Positions 1 to 10,015 of a stretch of DNA of 64,000 bases are shown one piece after another. The stretch comes from Phoronis australis. Lineage: Eukaryota > Phoronida > Phoronidae. The DNA lies in assembly GCA_002633005.1 (NCBI GenBank), contig NMRA01000087.1:310001-374000 (forward strand), in the 5' to 3' direction. Position 1 is the first letter of the stretch. The number at the start of each line of letters is the position of its first letter. The position numbers and the translations under genes are program-made. Below the pieces are notes generated by a model that was given only the letters and a program-made list of their open reading frames with translations, was not told the DNA's origin and did not search any database.

Positions 1-3000
1 ATTAAAAAAATTCTGAGGTGTGGTGGTCCCTGGCTGACAGATAGCCTTGTGACAAAGTTGAGAAAATGGCGAATTTAGGTCAGAGTGTCAACAACTGATC
101 AAAAGATGAATTACTGGACATGTTGACGTGGAATGTTTGTGCAAATTAACACACGCAATGGTGCTCTCCAAACCAGTTACGGATATCTTGTCTACATTGT
201 GTCTTACGTGCAGTATACTGTCCTGCATTTTCGATCAACTTCGAGTTTTTAATCGTGTAAGTGGACACCAGTATCCGAACGCCCATTCCATCTTCTTTCT
301 GATTATCACTAGTCCCAGTGCAACCTTTCTCTCTTCCTTCGGTTACCCATTTACTAACAAGAACCTCCAATCTCCCCCGATCTTTTCCCTTTGCCTGATG
401 GTAATCGTCACGTGACAGTAATCATATTTCCACGTGTGACACTTACTAATTGTACCTCAAAATACGGATACTGTGTCCATCTCTACATGCCACACTTTCA
501 CATTTTTTATGTTCACGTTCATCTCCATAGACACAAATAGTTGCGTGGATGATCGTACATTTCGTGTTTATTGACGTCAAACGCAGTCGGTGGGTTTACG
601 TTTTTAGATGAACGAGGGAAGTATATGTTCATAAGAAAAGACTTATGAAATCAGTGCTTAGGGGGCGAAACTTCTCTGATAATAGTAGTTTCAATAATTA
701 TTTACAAATTTATATGAGCTTTTGCTTCAAAGAGCTGCAATATTATTTGAAGTATTTTGTATTGTAGTATATATATATACATTATTTGCTTTCTGTTAAA
801 ATCTTGTGACAAATAATTCAGAAATATAATCTACGCTTAGTTGAAATATCTTTGAGTTTTTCTCTGACCAAAACGTGAACATTTAGTGTCAACCTATTTA
901 GAGTACACTCAGATGGTCATTTGTAAATCCAGGAATACCTCAGGCCATCTTCTGATGTCATGTAAACCGATGTATTAATTGTTCAATGACAGAGATGCGT
1001 TTACCAGTCATACGCTTAAGTCATGCTTGTCCGTCTTACTATGTTACATTTTTTACATTTTAACATTAATACTGTACACGAACAGACTACCATACTAACT
1101 GGGTATTCAAAAACCCAACCAAAAGAAATGTTCAAGGTGAAAAAAACACTGCACACACTTTAGCGCAGCACTCTTAAAAAAGCGGAACTTCTTTCTGTGG
1201 CAGCTAACATATACGACAAATATAAGAACATATTGATACACGGATACAACAATACAAAAGCTTCAATCGAAAATATTTCAGTTGCAGAAATCTGTTAAAT
1301 AATTCTCAACAATTAAAATGGTATTAAACCAGTGCTTTCTGTCAAAAATAAACTTTTGATTTAGCCAACTTATCGTTACAAAATTGATTTTATCTTGTTC
1401 CTTACTCTGCTTAGAAGTAATTTCTGGACGTGGCTTCTTCCAAGCCCTGAAATCGGACCTTTTTGACTAAGGAACAATTTGAGACCAAGTTCATAACGGT
1501 CTAGTTCATGTTTTGACAAAAAGCAAGGGTTTGATGCATCTTTACTTTAAACAAACAGTAAAAAAATACTTTTCGCGAGAAATTGCCCGTATAATTCTGA
1601 GCGCAAGCACGCGCACGTGATGACATAAGATATTAAGAATATCACGTGATAGAAAACTATGGCAATAAACGTTCCAACAAAGTCGGACAATTTTGTCCCC
1701 TTTTGCTTCAGTTGAAGTAGGTTCATCATATGTTTCTCACTGTTGGGTGCCTTTTGTTAGCTTGGTCCCAACCAATTTTCAGAACTCCCTTAGCAAGCGT
1801 GGAATGTCACGTGGTCTTCCGGCTGGTGTGCTAGTGGTGTGACGTATGTGAATTACAATATCAGTTGCTCGGATCCAAACTTAGCTTAGTCAATCAGGAT
1901 ATCTGTGCATGTATTCAATTACTGTCTTTTACCCAAGAAAAGACCTAATTGATGCCTTGGACAGAGTAATTATCGTATGTTGTTGGCAATACTGTGATTC
2001 AACAATTAAATATTTTTAAAATCTGAGGTAAGAGGAATTCTACCTTTTATCTGAAAACGTATCGTATGAAAAAAGATATTCGTGTAATTTGAAAATATCC
2101 AGAGTTATCAAAGTTATTGTCCAAGAATATCAGTATCACAGTATGTGCTGCTCGTGAAGAATGAACAGCGTGAATTCAAGTAGTTTGCAGTGTGCACGAA
2201 ACTAGCCTCAGTTCACTTGCGTGTAGTTGGTTTGAAGTTTCCCCTGAAACCCACATAGTTTTTCTTGAAGCTTGCATATGTTTGAGATTTTTTGATAAAT
2301 AACCAAATGTCGAGTTATTCTTTGCACTCTGTCGTACAAACCCACGAGTCACAACGCACCGTGTAACTTAAAGTGCCGCCATGTTTTCACCGCCACAATC
2401 AATAGGCATGCGGGCTCCAAAGGGAGGCATTATGTTACTGTGTGAGATGAATCACGTGGTTCTTGATTTCCGGAAATTTTTTTTTTCCGCAACAACCTAC
2501 TTCTGGGAACTGTTTATCAATGAGTCTATTGTCTTTTGTCTAAAAGCTAAAAATCAGTCGACAGATGGTTTGGCTGTTTCACAAAATAAGGCTAAGACTA
2601 AAAGTCAGGAAATCTGTCTACTGAAGACTGGAAGGAAAAAGAAAGAAATCTGTAGCCTGCTCCGGAGCAGATTAAAAGCCAAAGTTAAAGGACCACAAAT
2701 CGACATTTGGCGTAGTTTCTTCCAGAAACAGGCCCCAGCTCATCCAAAACCCTCCCTACATTTTCTTATCCAGGAAACTTAATTCAAAACAGACTCTAAA
2801 ATTTATTTGTCGTAGAACGTATTTCCCTAACCAAATACAAAAATTAATTGTCTTTTGTGATGAAGATGTCTCTCATAACCGAAACGTCAAAGCTGCTTTT
2901 CGCTCCGTTTAGTTGGTTAAAAAACGAAACTCGAATTGAGTCTTTTACTATCCTAAATTCGGTATTATTGTATTCCTTACCGTGATACGACTCTATTTCC

Positions 3001-5111
3001 GTTATCAGCTCAAGTCAGAGGGAATGGGTACACGCGCCATTTTCGAATTCGAAAATTAAGGATTGACTTACCCCGATAAACTCTAAAGCTTTTTCTTTTT
3101 GGTAACGGAAATGGAGAATCCTATCACAGAGATCGATTTAATGCCAATGAAATCCCTAATTCGATTTTTTGTTTTTAACCAGCTTTAATTTTGCTTGGAA
3201 AAATTGCGAAGTACGTCAAACCACGTGATTCGCCTTAATTCAGTCACAGTGTCTAGAAACCGATATGTTGCTGCCACAGTCTTCTGCAATTGTTAGTCTT
3301 GGAATGAAACGTTATTACGCTTGCCAATGAATATAAGTCATTGGATTGCACTCATTTGCAGTATCTAGAATTTGGTACACAATCTCGTGCGTTTATAGTA
3401 ATGGAGTTTACCATCTATTGTAACGAAGACCAAATCAACAACGACAAAAACCAATGTTTCTCCTCGCCCGACCCTCACTCCTCTGATATAGGCCGATACG
3501 TCGGTAAAATATTTTATTTTTCTCTTTTCACTGATGGCGCGCTCAGTTCAGTTACAAATATATTACATTTTCACAATTGTAAAAGAAATCTTTTGTCAGT
3601 TTGCAAATAACATGTTTTGAGTCGCGCGAGGGGAAACACTTTTGATTTAGTATACGCTTCAACCATTCTCCTGATAACTTTTCGGTGAAAAAAGATGTTC
3701 ATTTAACAAAGCTGGAACCCCGCCCCCGTACAGCATCATTCTATTGTTGAACGATGTTTTTGAAGCCCAACAGTCAAGTTTGATGGTTAAACAAAGCCAG
3801 ATCTTCTGCTAATTTGATTCCCTTCAGTAAGTATGGATGTTTGTAAGACTTTTTCTCAGTTCACGGACTATAATTACCGGTGTCAAAGACTAAATATTTC
3901 ACTCAATATTTTTATTGTTCAGTTAAAACAGCTATAAACTTACCTTTCATCACAAAAACTAAATTTTGATACAAGCCACAATTACCGTTATGAAAGTGCT
4001 CCTCAGTTAAATTTGAGAAGATTTCTTGGCCAGACTTATCATTGCTTGACACCAAACTCTACAAAGTGGCTTGTCACGACGTGTCATTTTACTGCTCATA
4101 GCGACATAATCTCGGCGTATAAAATGACAAACAGTTTAAAATAAAATGTCATCCATATAAACTGACAGTTTTCAAGCCCAGGCATCATTTTTATCTGAAT
4201 TAGTAACTAGTTGAAATCAGTTGTGGTACCATTCGTAGACCAAACTTCTTGCAGTCACTTAAAATCACGCGATTAAAAGGCGAGTATTTCGCAAGTGTGC
4301 CCGATCTCCTACTAGCGGCCACAGTTGAACGCTGTGATTGATCAGTGAGATTGGAATGTTGAATATAATTGGATGAAATTGATAAAGAATGGCATAGAAT
4401 TCACTGTTTCTGTTCCTGAAGCGAAGATTTCTTGCTGGATATACAAACCTAATTTATTGCACCACGGAAACGCAGCCCAGTGTCAAAGCGGTATTATAGT
4501 TAGTCCAAATCACGCTTTCTTTGACAGAATGCGAGTTTGTAACGGCATTAATACATTTAGACCACGTGTCTTTTCAACTGGGTGAACCCTAACCCTGAAG
4601 TGCCATCAACGTTTTATTGAACGAGAAAAATCACTATTGACACCGCAAGTCGGAGCCTCAAGAAGTCATTTTGGTGGTCTGGCTCTTTCCATAGACAAAC
4701 AATATGCAGTACTTAAGGTGGCGTTCCGCACACGCAAGACACTCGCGAGACTTTTGCGGCGATAAACCTTGGCTTTTGGAATGGAAATAAAGATTTTCTT
4801 ACAGCTTTAGTAACATTCCAAGTCCCGCAGATCCCATATTTTCAATCGGCCATTTTCTTATGGAACGCAAGCAAGGTCACAGTTTACTCACGAAACACTC
4901 GCCTTTTACTCGTCTTATCGTACGTGGTCTTGGTGGACCCTGGTTTTTTTGCAAGAAATTTGTTATACACAACGTAGCTCATGCAACTATCCCTACACCA
5001 TCCATTGCTGGGTATTGAACCAGACGTAGGCGGCGTCCAAAGGCGATGTATTGCCCAACGACAACGCTGCCCCTAATCTCACTTTCCCCATCATCGTCTG
5101 TATGATTACAG
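1..5111. other. Upstream intron or intergenic DNA, no gene seen
   Basis: Both strands carry only short open frames with no recognisable domain or splice-flanked conserved block. The stretch most likely holds an intron of the PDLIM-family gene, because the exon at 5112 begins in mid-codon. The one structured item is an inverted-repeat element at 2911-3184. Confidence 0.5.
2908..3187. mobile_element. MITE-like element with TIRs and TTTA target duplication
   Basis: The left end GTTGGTTAAAAAACGAAAC (from 2912) is matched in inverted orientation by the right end, whose reverse complement reads GCTGGTTAAAAACAAAAAA (ending at 3183). Both continue into TCGAATT. The element is flanked by TTTA on both sides (2908-2911 and 3184-3187), consistent with a 4-bp target-site duplication. 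It is about 272 bp long and has no coding capacity. Confidence 0.65.
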
Positions 5112-5195
5112 TGGTCCTCCAACGGCTCCCAAACCTTCCCCACCGGTACATCAACCACCTCAACCCCAACCGGTTCACTATCAACAACAACCGCA

Positions 5196-5226
<31 letters not shown>

Positions 5227-5425
5227 CAGCGACACCAACCGCAGTACCAACAACAACCGGCTCAACAGGCGTATCAGCCCGCCTACCAACAACAGTTGAG
5301 CCCGCAGCAAAGAGCCCCGCAGCAGCAGCCAGCTGGGGCCAAGCAGGCGCAGAAGAAGAGCGCCGTCCTGGCGGCATTTGAAGACGAACAGGCGGGATCC
5401 TTGACGGGAGGACTCAGAACCAACG
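5112..5425 (+). CDS. PDLIM-family gene, glutamine/proline-rich exon
   Basis: The acceptor is the AG at 5110-5111, after a pyrimidine-rich stretch with a CTAAT branch-point-like sequence. The donor is GTAGGA at 5426. The reading frame gives a Pro-rich start (GPPTAPKPSPPVHQPPQPQP), a run of CAG/CAA codons near 5195-5230, then a QPQYQQQPAQQAYQPAY stretch and an ending SAVLAAFEDEQAGSLTGGLRTN. The same frame has a stop codon just upstream of the acceptor, which fixes the exon start to within a few bases. It is a low-complexity linker. The CAG run is a candidate length polymorphism. Confidence 0.75.
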
Positions 5426-8400
5426 GTAGGAGAACGGTTGAATGGTCACTGAAATGTTAACATGTTTATGTTGAACCAATTTAAAGACCAGTTTTATCAA
5501 AGGTAGTACGCCCGTGATAGCTGAAAATCCCACAAGCGCACGATAACAAAATCGATGCTATTTTTTTACCACAACAAAACAACGCAACCTGGCAACACAT
5601 TGCCACTAATTAGATTGTATTTCGCTCGCACACTTAATAGTCATCTCCGTAAGCCACTTCTATGAACTGTGTGCCAGCAAACATTTAAGATGTCACCATT
5701 TTATCTACGACTGGGCGCACCACTTTCGATAAAACTTTACCTAGCTCCATTGTTAGGAAAATTTATTAACTTTTTTTTTAAATTTCGTTAAGGTGTTTCT
5801 CTTCCTCCAAATGAACTCGTAAATCGTGTCGTGTTTTTTCATAAAGTAATGGAAATGTAAATAAATAAAATAGAATAAAATATCATGAAATAAATGTGTT
5901 ACAACTGATGTTGTTTTAGTTAGTTTATCGTTGCTCGTAGTCAATTCGCTTGCCGTTAGCAATACATAATTATCGCATGCGCTTGCAAGGCAAGTATTAC
6001 GTGAAGCCTTTTGTGAATGAACTCATCAAATGGAACGTTGAGGTTCGAAGACGTCATCGAGAGTGGACAGCTAAAGTAGACTTGGATCTGCAGATCACCA
6101 ACTCGTGGTAAAATATTGCTTCTAGAGAAGGTTTGTAAATTAAAAGCCCTGACTACGCCTATACGCACCCCAATGGTGTCTTGCCATTTATTTGTTTATC
6201 AGACTTTGAGCATTCAACTATTGTTCCTTGCAACTAAAAAGGGTTCGTTGATGGACCACTTAGCACCTAGATCTTTGTACTCTCCTGTTCACTTTGGGGC
6301 TTAGTCACTAAGTGTCGCCCAGTGCGTGACAGCTGTATTATCTAGACTCGGTGTTCGATGCCACCACTTTGATGATGTCACGCAAGTATATTCAGTTCTG
6401 ATTTCCTTGTGAATAAGTAATAAATTGTTTTTTTTTTTGTTCATTGCCCTTTGCTGCACACACTATGAAGAATTCTTGCAACGACCTATCTCATCAGTTG
6501 ATGTGCGATTAGTGGTTCAGACAGGTTTTCCATATTATTAAAATTGTTCACGACTCGGCGATCATTTTTGAAACACGCCGAAATGGGTCTGTCGACCCAC
6601 AGGGTGACCCTAGACACACGGGCCGTTTCGGTCTCGGCGAAGCCAGTTCAGATGTTTTCGTGTAATTCCAGCTAACATGAAACCATGGGAGATTGAGGCG
6701 ATGCGGGCGGAGAAAGCACAGGAAGAAATCGAACGGCTCACGCAGGAGAGGAAACAGGGTAACATTGGCGGCAGAACCATGGATATCACCTACGGCTCGG
6801 GTCAACCATCCGGTCCTCAAGTGGTCCATCTGCAATACAACACCCCCATGGGAATGTACTCAAGGGGAAACGTCGATACCGCCTTGTCCGACCAAACCGC
6901 TGGAAGACCCGGTGAAGGAACACTTCAGTAAGTCTTCTGTCGTGGCTTGGCTGTGTCCGTTTGGCAATAAAGAAACTTCTATCCAAAAGCCACAATGAAT
7001 GAAAAATTTTTTTAGCTACGCTTAAATCTTGAAAAGAGATGCCCCTTTTGACAGACCGCAATCACAGAACGAATTGATGTTTTTGCGAAATAATCCAATA
7101 CCGGAATTAGTTGTAAGTTGGTTACGTACCGTCCTAGACATTCCTTGACCTAGTGACTTTGGCGATTATTTAAATCACTCAATTATTAACCTTGTCGGCG
7201 CAGGTTATGTTGCCATGCGTTCTTGACAGCTCCAGTATCATTGAGAATGTTCTAAAACCCCCACCACCCCCTCGACCCACAGCCCTCGACCTGGTCCACA
7301 TAACCTTGACTCGATCTGAACATAGTACTGCTCTTCAATAAATGGCAGATTCAAACTTTTTTGGCAGAGTGGAGGAACCGACAAATATGTAACTTCTTCA
7401 GTAAATACAGTTTAAAAACAAGCTGTTAATTAAAAAGCATCTCAACGTTACATGGAGTATTTTGTAAATGAGTATAAAACAGAAAGCAAATAGAAAATGG
7501 AATATTACGTGCATTCCCATTAACGTACTCTCCCCCTAAGTTTAGTAGAACTGGGTCATTGGTAGCCGCTCGTGAAACTATTTCCGTGACAACGATAGCA
7601 GACTCACAACCGGCTATTTCAGATCATATTCTTACATGTACGTCATTTTCTGTTTTTAACCACCAGACTTGAGCCAGAGCAGAGTCGTGTGTATTAAGGT
7701 CTTATGGGAAAGACGTTCAGCGACGTAATGTGATTATGAAATGTGTAAAAAGCGCAAAAATACATCTATTGCTACAGGTCGTGGGTCGAGGGGGTTGTGG
7801 GTCATGAGATTTTGGGCCGAGGGGGTCGTAGAATGTGGGGGACGAGGGGGTTGAGGGGTTTTTAGAACAACCCCTCTCATTGTCTGTTCTTTTTCAATCT
7901 TGCATGACTTTCCTTCAAGTATGATTTCTCTAATTCGTTGTCGATACCAGAACTCTTCCCTGATGTAGTGCGGGTTCCTGGAAATAATGACCTCCAATGA
8001 TTATGTCTGTGTTTTGTATCCTCAAATGAAGCTATTTCAACTAAACAGCACTAGAGATTTTTTTCCGAATGAGTATACTTGAATTCAGATTATTATTTTG
8101 CGCAAGACTTCTGTTGCTGCAACAATGGCCGCCAAAGTGAATGGCTGCGTCTAATTGTCTTTGCCGTTTACGTCGCGGCTAAGACATCTGATTGGTTCAA
8201 AAGCCGGAAGTTGATTCCGCGGAGCAGACGAAGTCAGTGCAGTCGGTGAAGCTAGTGACACCGACTTTTCTGACATAAAAAAGTTAATGAGAACGCAAAT
8301 ACATAAAAGGTTGTGTGTAATTTGTTGTTTAGTGAAATCTGTTAAATCTACTGAAATTGTTCATTGGCGACAGAACTGAAGAAACTGTTTGAATGTTATA

Positions 8401-8636
8401 GCATCTCCGGAGGACACGGTCCACAGAATGACATCACACAATCGAAAACTTACAAACTGCTTCACGAGCAAGAGCGAGGCGGGCCGAAGGCGGCGCGTTA
8501 CATCGACTTTGAGGGACAGGAGATCGAATACTCCGGATATCAGGATCAAAACAGACAGTCCGGAGCATTTCAGAGACTGGCGGAACAGACGGGAACGTTG
8601 AATCAAGAAATGGCCATTGGAAGCTCAGATTTTTAG
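5112..8636 (+). CDS. PDZ/LIM (ALP/Enigma/ZASP)-family protein, 3' part, three exons
   Basis: Three exons (5112-5425, 6672-6911, 8374-8636) join in frame to give about 271 C-terminal residues. The first is glutamine/proline-rich. The second carries the ZM-type core VVHLQYNTPMGMYS. The third has QSKTYKLLHEQE and RQSGAFQRLAEQTG, which match the DUF4749 region that lies between the PDZ and LIM domains of PDLIM1/3/4, PDLIM5 and LDB3. Family members bind alpha-actinin through the PDZ and ZM regions and localise to Z-discs or stress fibres. The frame ends in TAG at 8634-8636, and no cysteine/histidine LIM pattern was seen downstream, so this looks like a LIM-less (short) form. No PDZ exon was recognised in 1-5111, and the first exon here starts in mid-codon, so the gene must begin upstream. 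The family call is firm. The exact orthology within PDLIM/LDB3 is not. Confidence 0.8.
5426..6671 (+). other. PDLIM-family intron
   Basis: This 1.25-kb stretch between two supported exons begins GTAGGA and ends in AG. It is AT-rich and no exon-like segment was recognised in it. Confidence 0.6.
6672..6911 (+). CDS. PDLIM-family gene, ZM/DUF4749 exon
   Basis: The exon opens after the AG at 6670-6671 with an in-frame MKPWEIEAMRAEKAQEEIERL segment, a charged helix. It then carries the ZM-like motif LQYNTPMGMYSRGNVDTALSDQ. Two donors are possible. GTGAAG at 6912 keeps the frame into the 8374 exon. The stronger-looking GTAAGT at 6928 would shift the frame and stop after seven codons. The in-frame donor is used here. 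The ZM motif in this family binds the alpha-actinin rod. Confidence 0.75.
7249..7869. repeat. C-rich/G-rich inverted repeat pair, G-quadruplex-prone right arm
   Basis: TGTTCTAAAACCCCC at 7249 and CACCCCCTCGACCCAC just after it recur as reverse complements at 7786-7869 (GTGGGTCGAGGGGGT and GGGGTTTTTAGAACA). The right arm on the plus strand contains six or more runs of three to five G within about 70 bases. This may be the terminal repeats of a decayed element or a local inverted duplication. Confidence 0.5.
8122..8215 (+). promoter_or_regulatory. Possible internal promoter motif cluster
   Basis: Within about 95 bases there are AATGGCCGCC (YY1-like), GATTGGTT (inverted CCAAT, NF-Y-like) and GCCGGAAGTT (ETS-like), in a block with more CpG than its surroundings. 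It lies about 160 bases upstream of the terminal PDLIM exon. Promoter function is an inference. Confidence 0.2.
8374..8636 (+). CDS. PDLIM-family gene, terminal exon with stop
   Basis: The acceptor AG at 8372-8373 follows GGCGAC. The exon encodes ELKKLFECYSISGG and QSKTYKLLHEQE, then RQSGAFQRLAEQTG, and ends MAIGSSDF at TAG 8634-8636. The two motifs correspond to the 'S.vYkmLqe' and 'rQS.sFr.Lq' blocks that close the DUF4749 region of PDLIM proteins. In full-length relatives a LIM domain follows. Here the reading frame stops. Confidence 0.8.
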
Positions 8637-10015
8637 ACTGTTTTAGTGCTGACTGGCCAAGTTCAGTATTTATTTCCGTTTGATCAAACCCTCACTTAGA
8701 AATTCAGAGTCTGTAGGTGTCACTTCCTGCACATGGTTTTCGAGTTCATAATTAGAGCAAAACAAAAAGTGCAAAAGCGTAGTTGTTTGGCGTATTACTC
8801 TGGTCTGTGATCAATAATTTAAGTATTGTTGACTATTGCTTAGTTTGTATGAAAATTGTTAAGTACATTTATCCCTGTTAAGTGTGTTTATGCATTTCGT
8901 AAAGCCATGTCTTTCGAGTCATTCTTCAATGGAAATCAATTATTCATGTGTTCGAACGAGAGGTCCCGTGTGCCATAAGCTAGGATTTTTAGTTCCAATG
9001 CCTTGTCATTGGAACTCAAAATTTTTGCCTCACCATATCTGTAGGCTACTTTCTATAGCATCAGCTTGTACACATTCGTCACGTCTAGGTCTTAGGAGAT
9101 CATTGAGATTGTGAATTTAGGGACTGGGATCCGTCTAGTACATTGGAGATCTCTGAAACGGTCTTTGCCACTAAAAGACTTTACAAGAACTTTTTGTATC
9201 CATGTTTGTTTAAGAAAGGAAGTAGACCTAACGTCCTAAATCTGTAGGACAATTGGTTTCTGGTACCGTGTAAAGACAAGCGCCTGTGATTTTGGAACTG
9301 GGTTCTTTAAGTAGGCTACGTGTAAATCGTAATTTTGGAGAGGGTTTACTACCGCCTCTCGTTGTGACCGTGGAAAGTGAGTGGGCTGCAGTCCACAACG
9401 ATACTGTCTCATGCAAGACATTGCGAGATATTGTCATTTATTAAAAGCAAAGTACGTGATCGCACGAGCTTTCTCTCCCAAGTATATCGTGTTACGGAAC
9501 GGGGTACTTGTGCCGTGCCATCTAAAGGGTTTTATGAGTACAGAAACTTTTTTGATTTTCTTAGAATCCTAGAAGGCGAACAACCCTTATCACGAGTGCA
9601 TTAGCCAGAATTCAGTTATGAGCAGTCGAGCGGCTTTGAAATCGTTCGGCAACTGTTGTGACTGTTTGCAACTACCGGCCGAGTAGAAAAACAAGTGAAC
9701 TAGCAGAATGCCCTGCCGTTCAATTTGCAAGGTTGGCACGGGTTATAGTTTTGTGATTGTTACCATATGAAGACTCGATAGTGTAATGAGGTTACTGGAT
9801 TTGTTAGTGAACGCTTGTGGATGTATATACCATGCAAGGCTAAGGCAAGTCTGTCTTAAAACGAAGTTCGTTGCTCAACTCCGGTTTTCTAATAATGATG
9901 ATGATTAGTCGTTAGTGCACGTGTGTTTGTGTGAACGGTTTCTATATACATGTTTTCTACCTTCATAAACTATAACCCATGCTGAAAAACGTTAAATAAA
10001 ACGTCGCCTACTGCT
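8637..10015 (+). other. Probable 3' UTR of the PDLIM-family gene
   Basis: The AT-rich stretch after the stop has no open frame with coding character. The first canonical AATAAA on the plus strand is at 9995-10000, followed by a GT/C-containing stretch, which would give a 3' UTR of about 1.38 kb. The end point is inferred from the hexamer only. Confidence 0.4.

Larger units (their letters stand above)
6912..8373 (+). other. PDLIM-family last intron
   Basis: The 1.46-kb intron runs from the GT at 6912 to the AG at 8372-8373. It contains an inverted C-rich/G-rich pair (7249-7869) and a CpG-richer block around 8122-8215 with promoter-like motifs. No coding exon was seen. Confidence 0.6.

Noticed and set aside
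2381-2782. 133-codon plus-strand open frame with a good Kozak context (GCCGCCATG)
   Set aside because: There is no recognisable domain, its composition is like random AT-rich DNA, and no splice or conservation signal supports it.
4979-5377. Minus-strand open frames rich in Ala/Val or Leu opposite the glutamine-rich exon
   Set aside because: They are by-products of the CAG/CAA repeat read on the other strand. The plus-strand frame has splice sites and family match.
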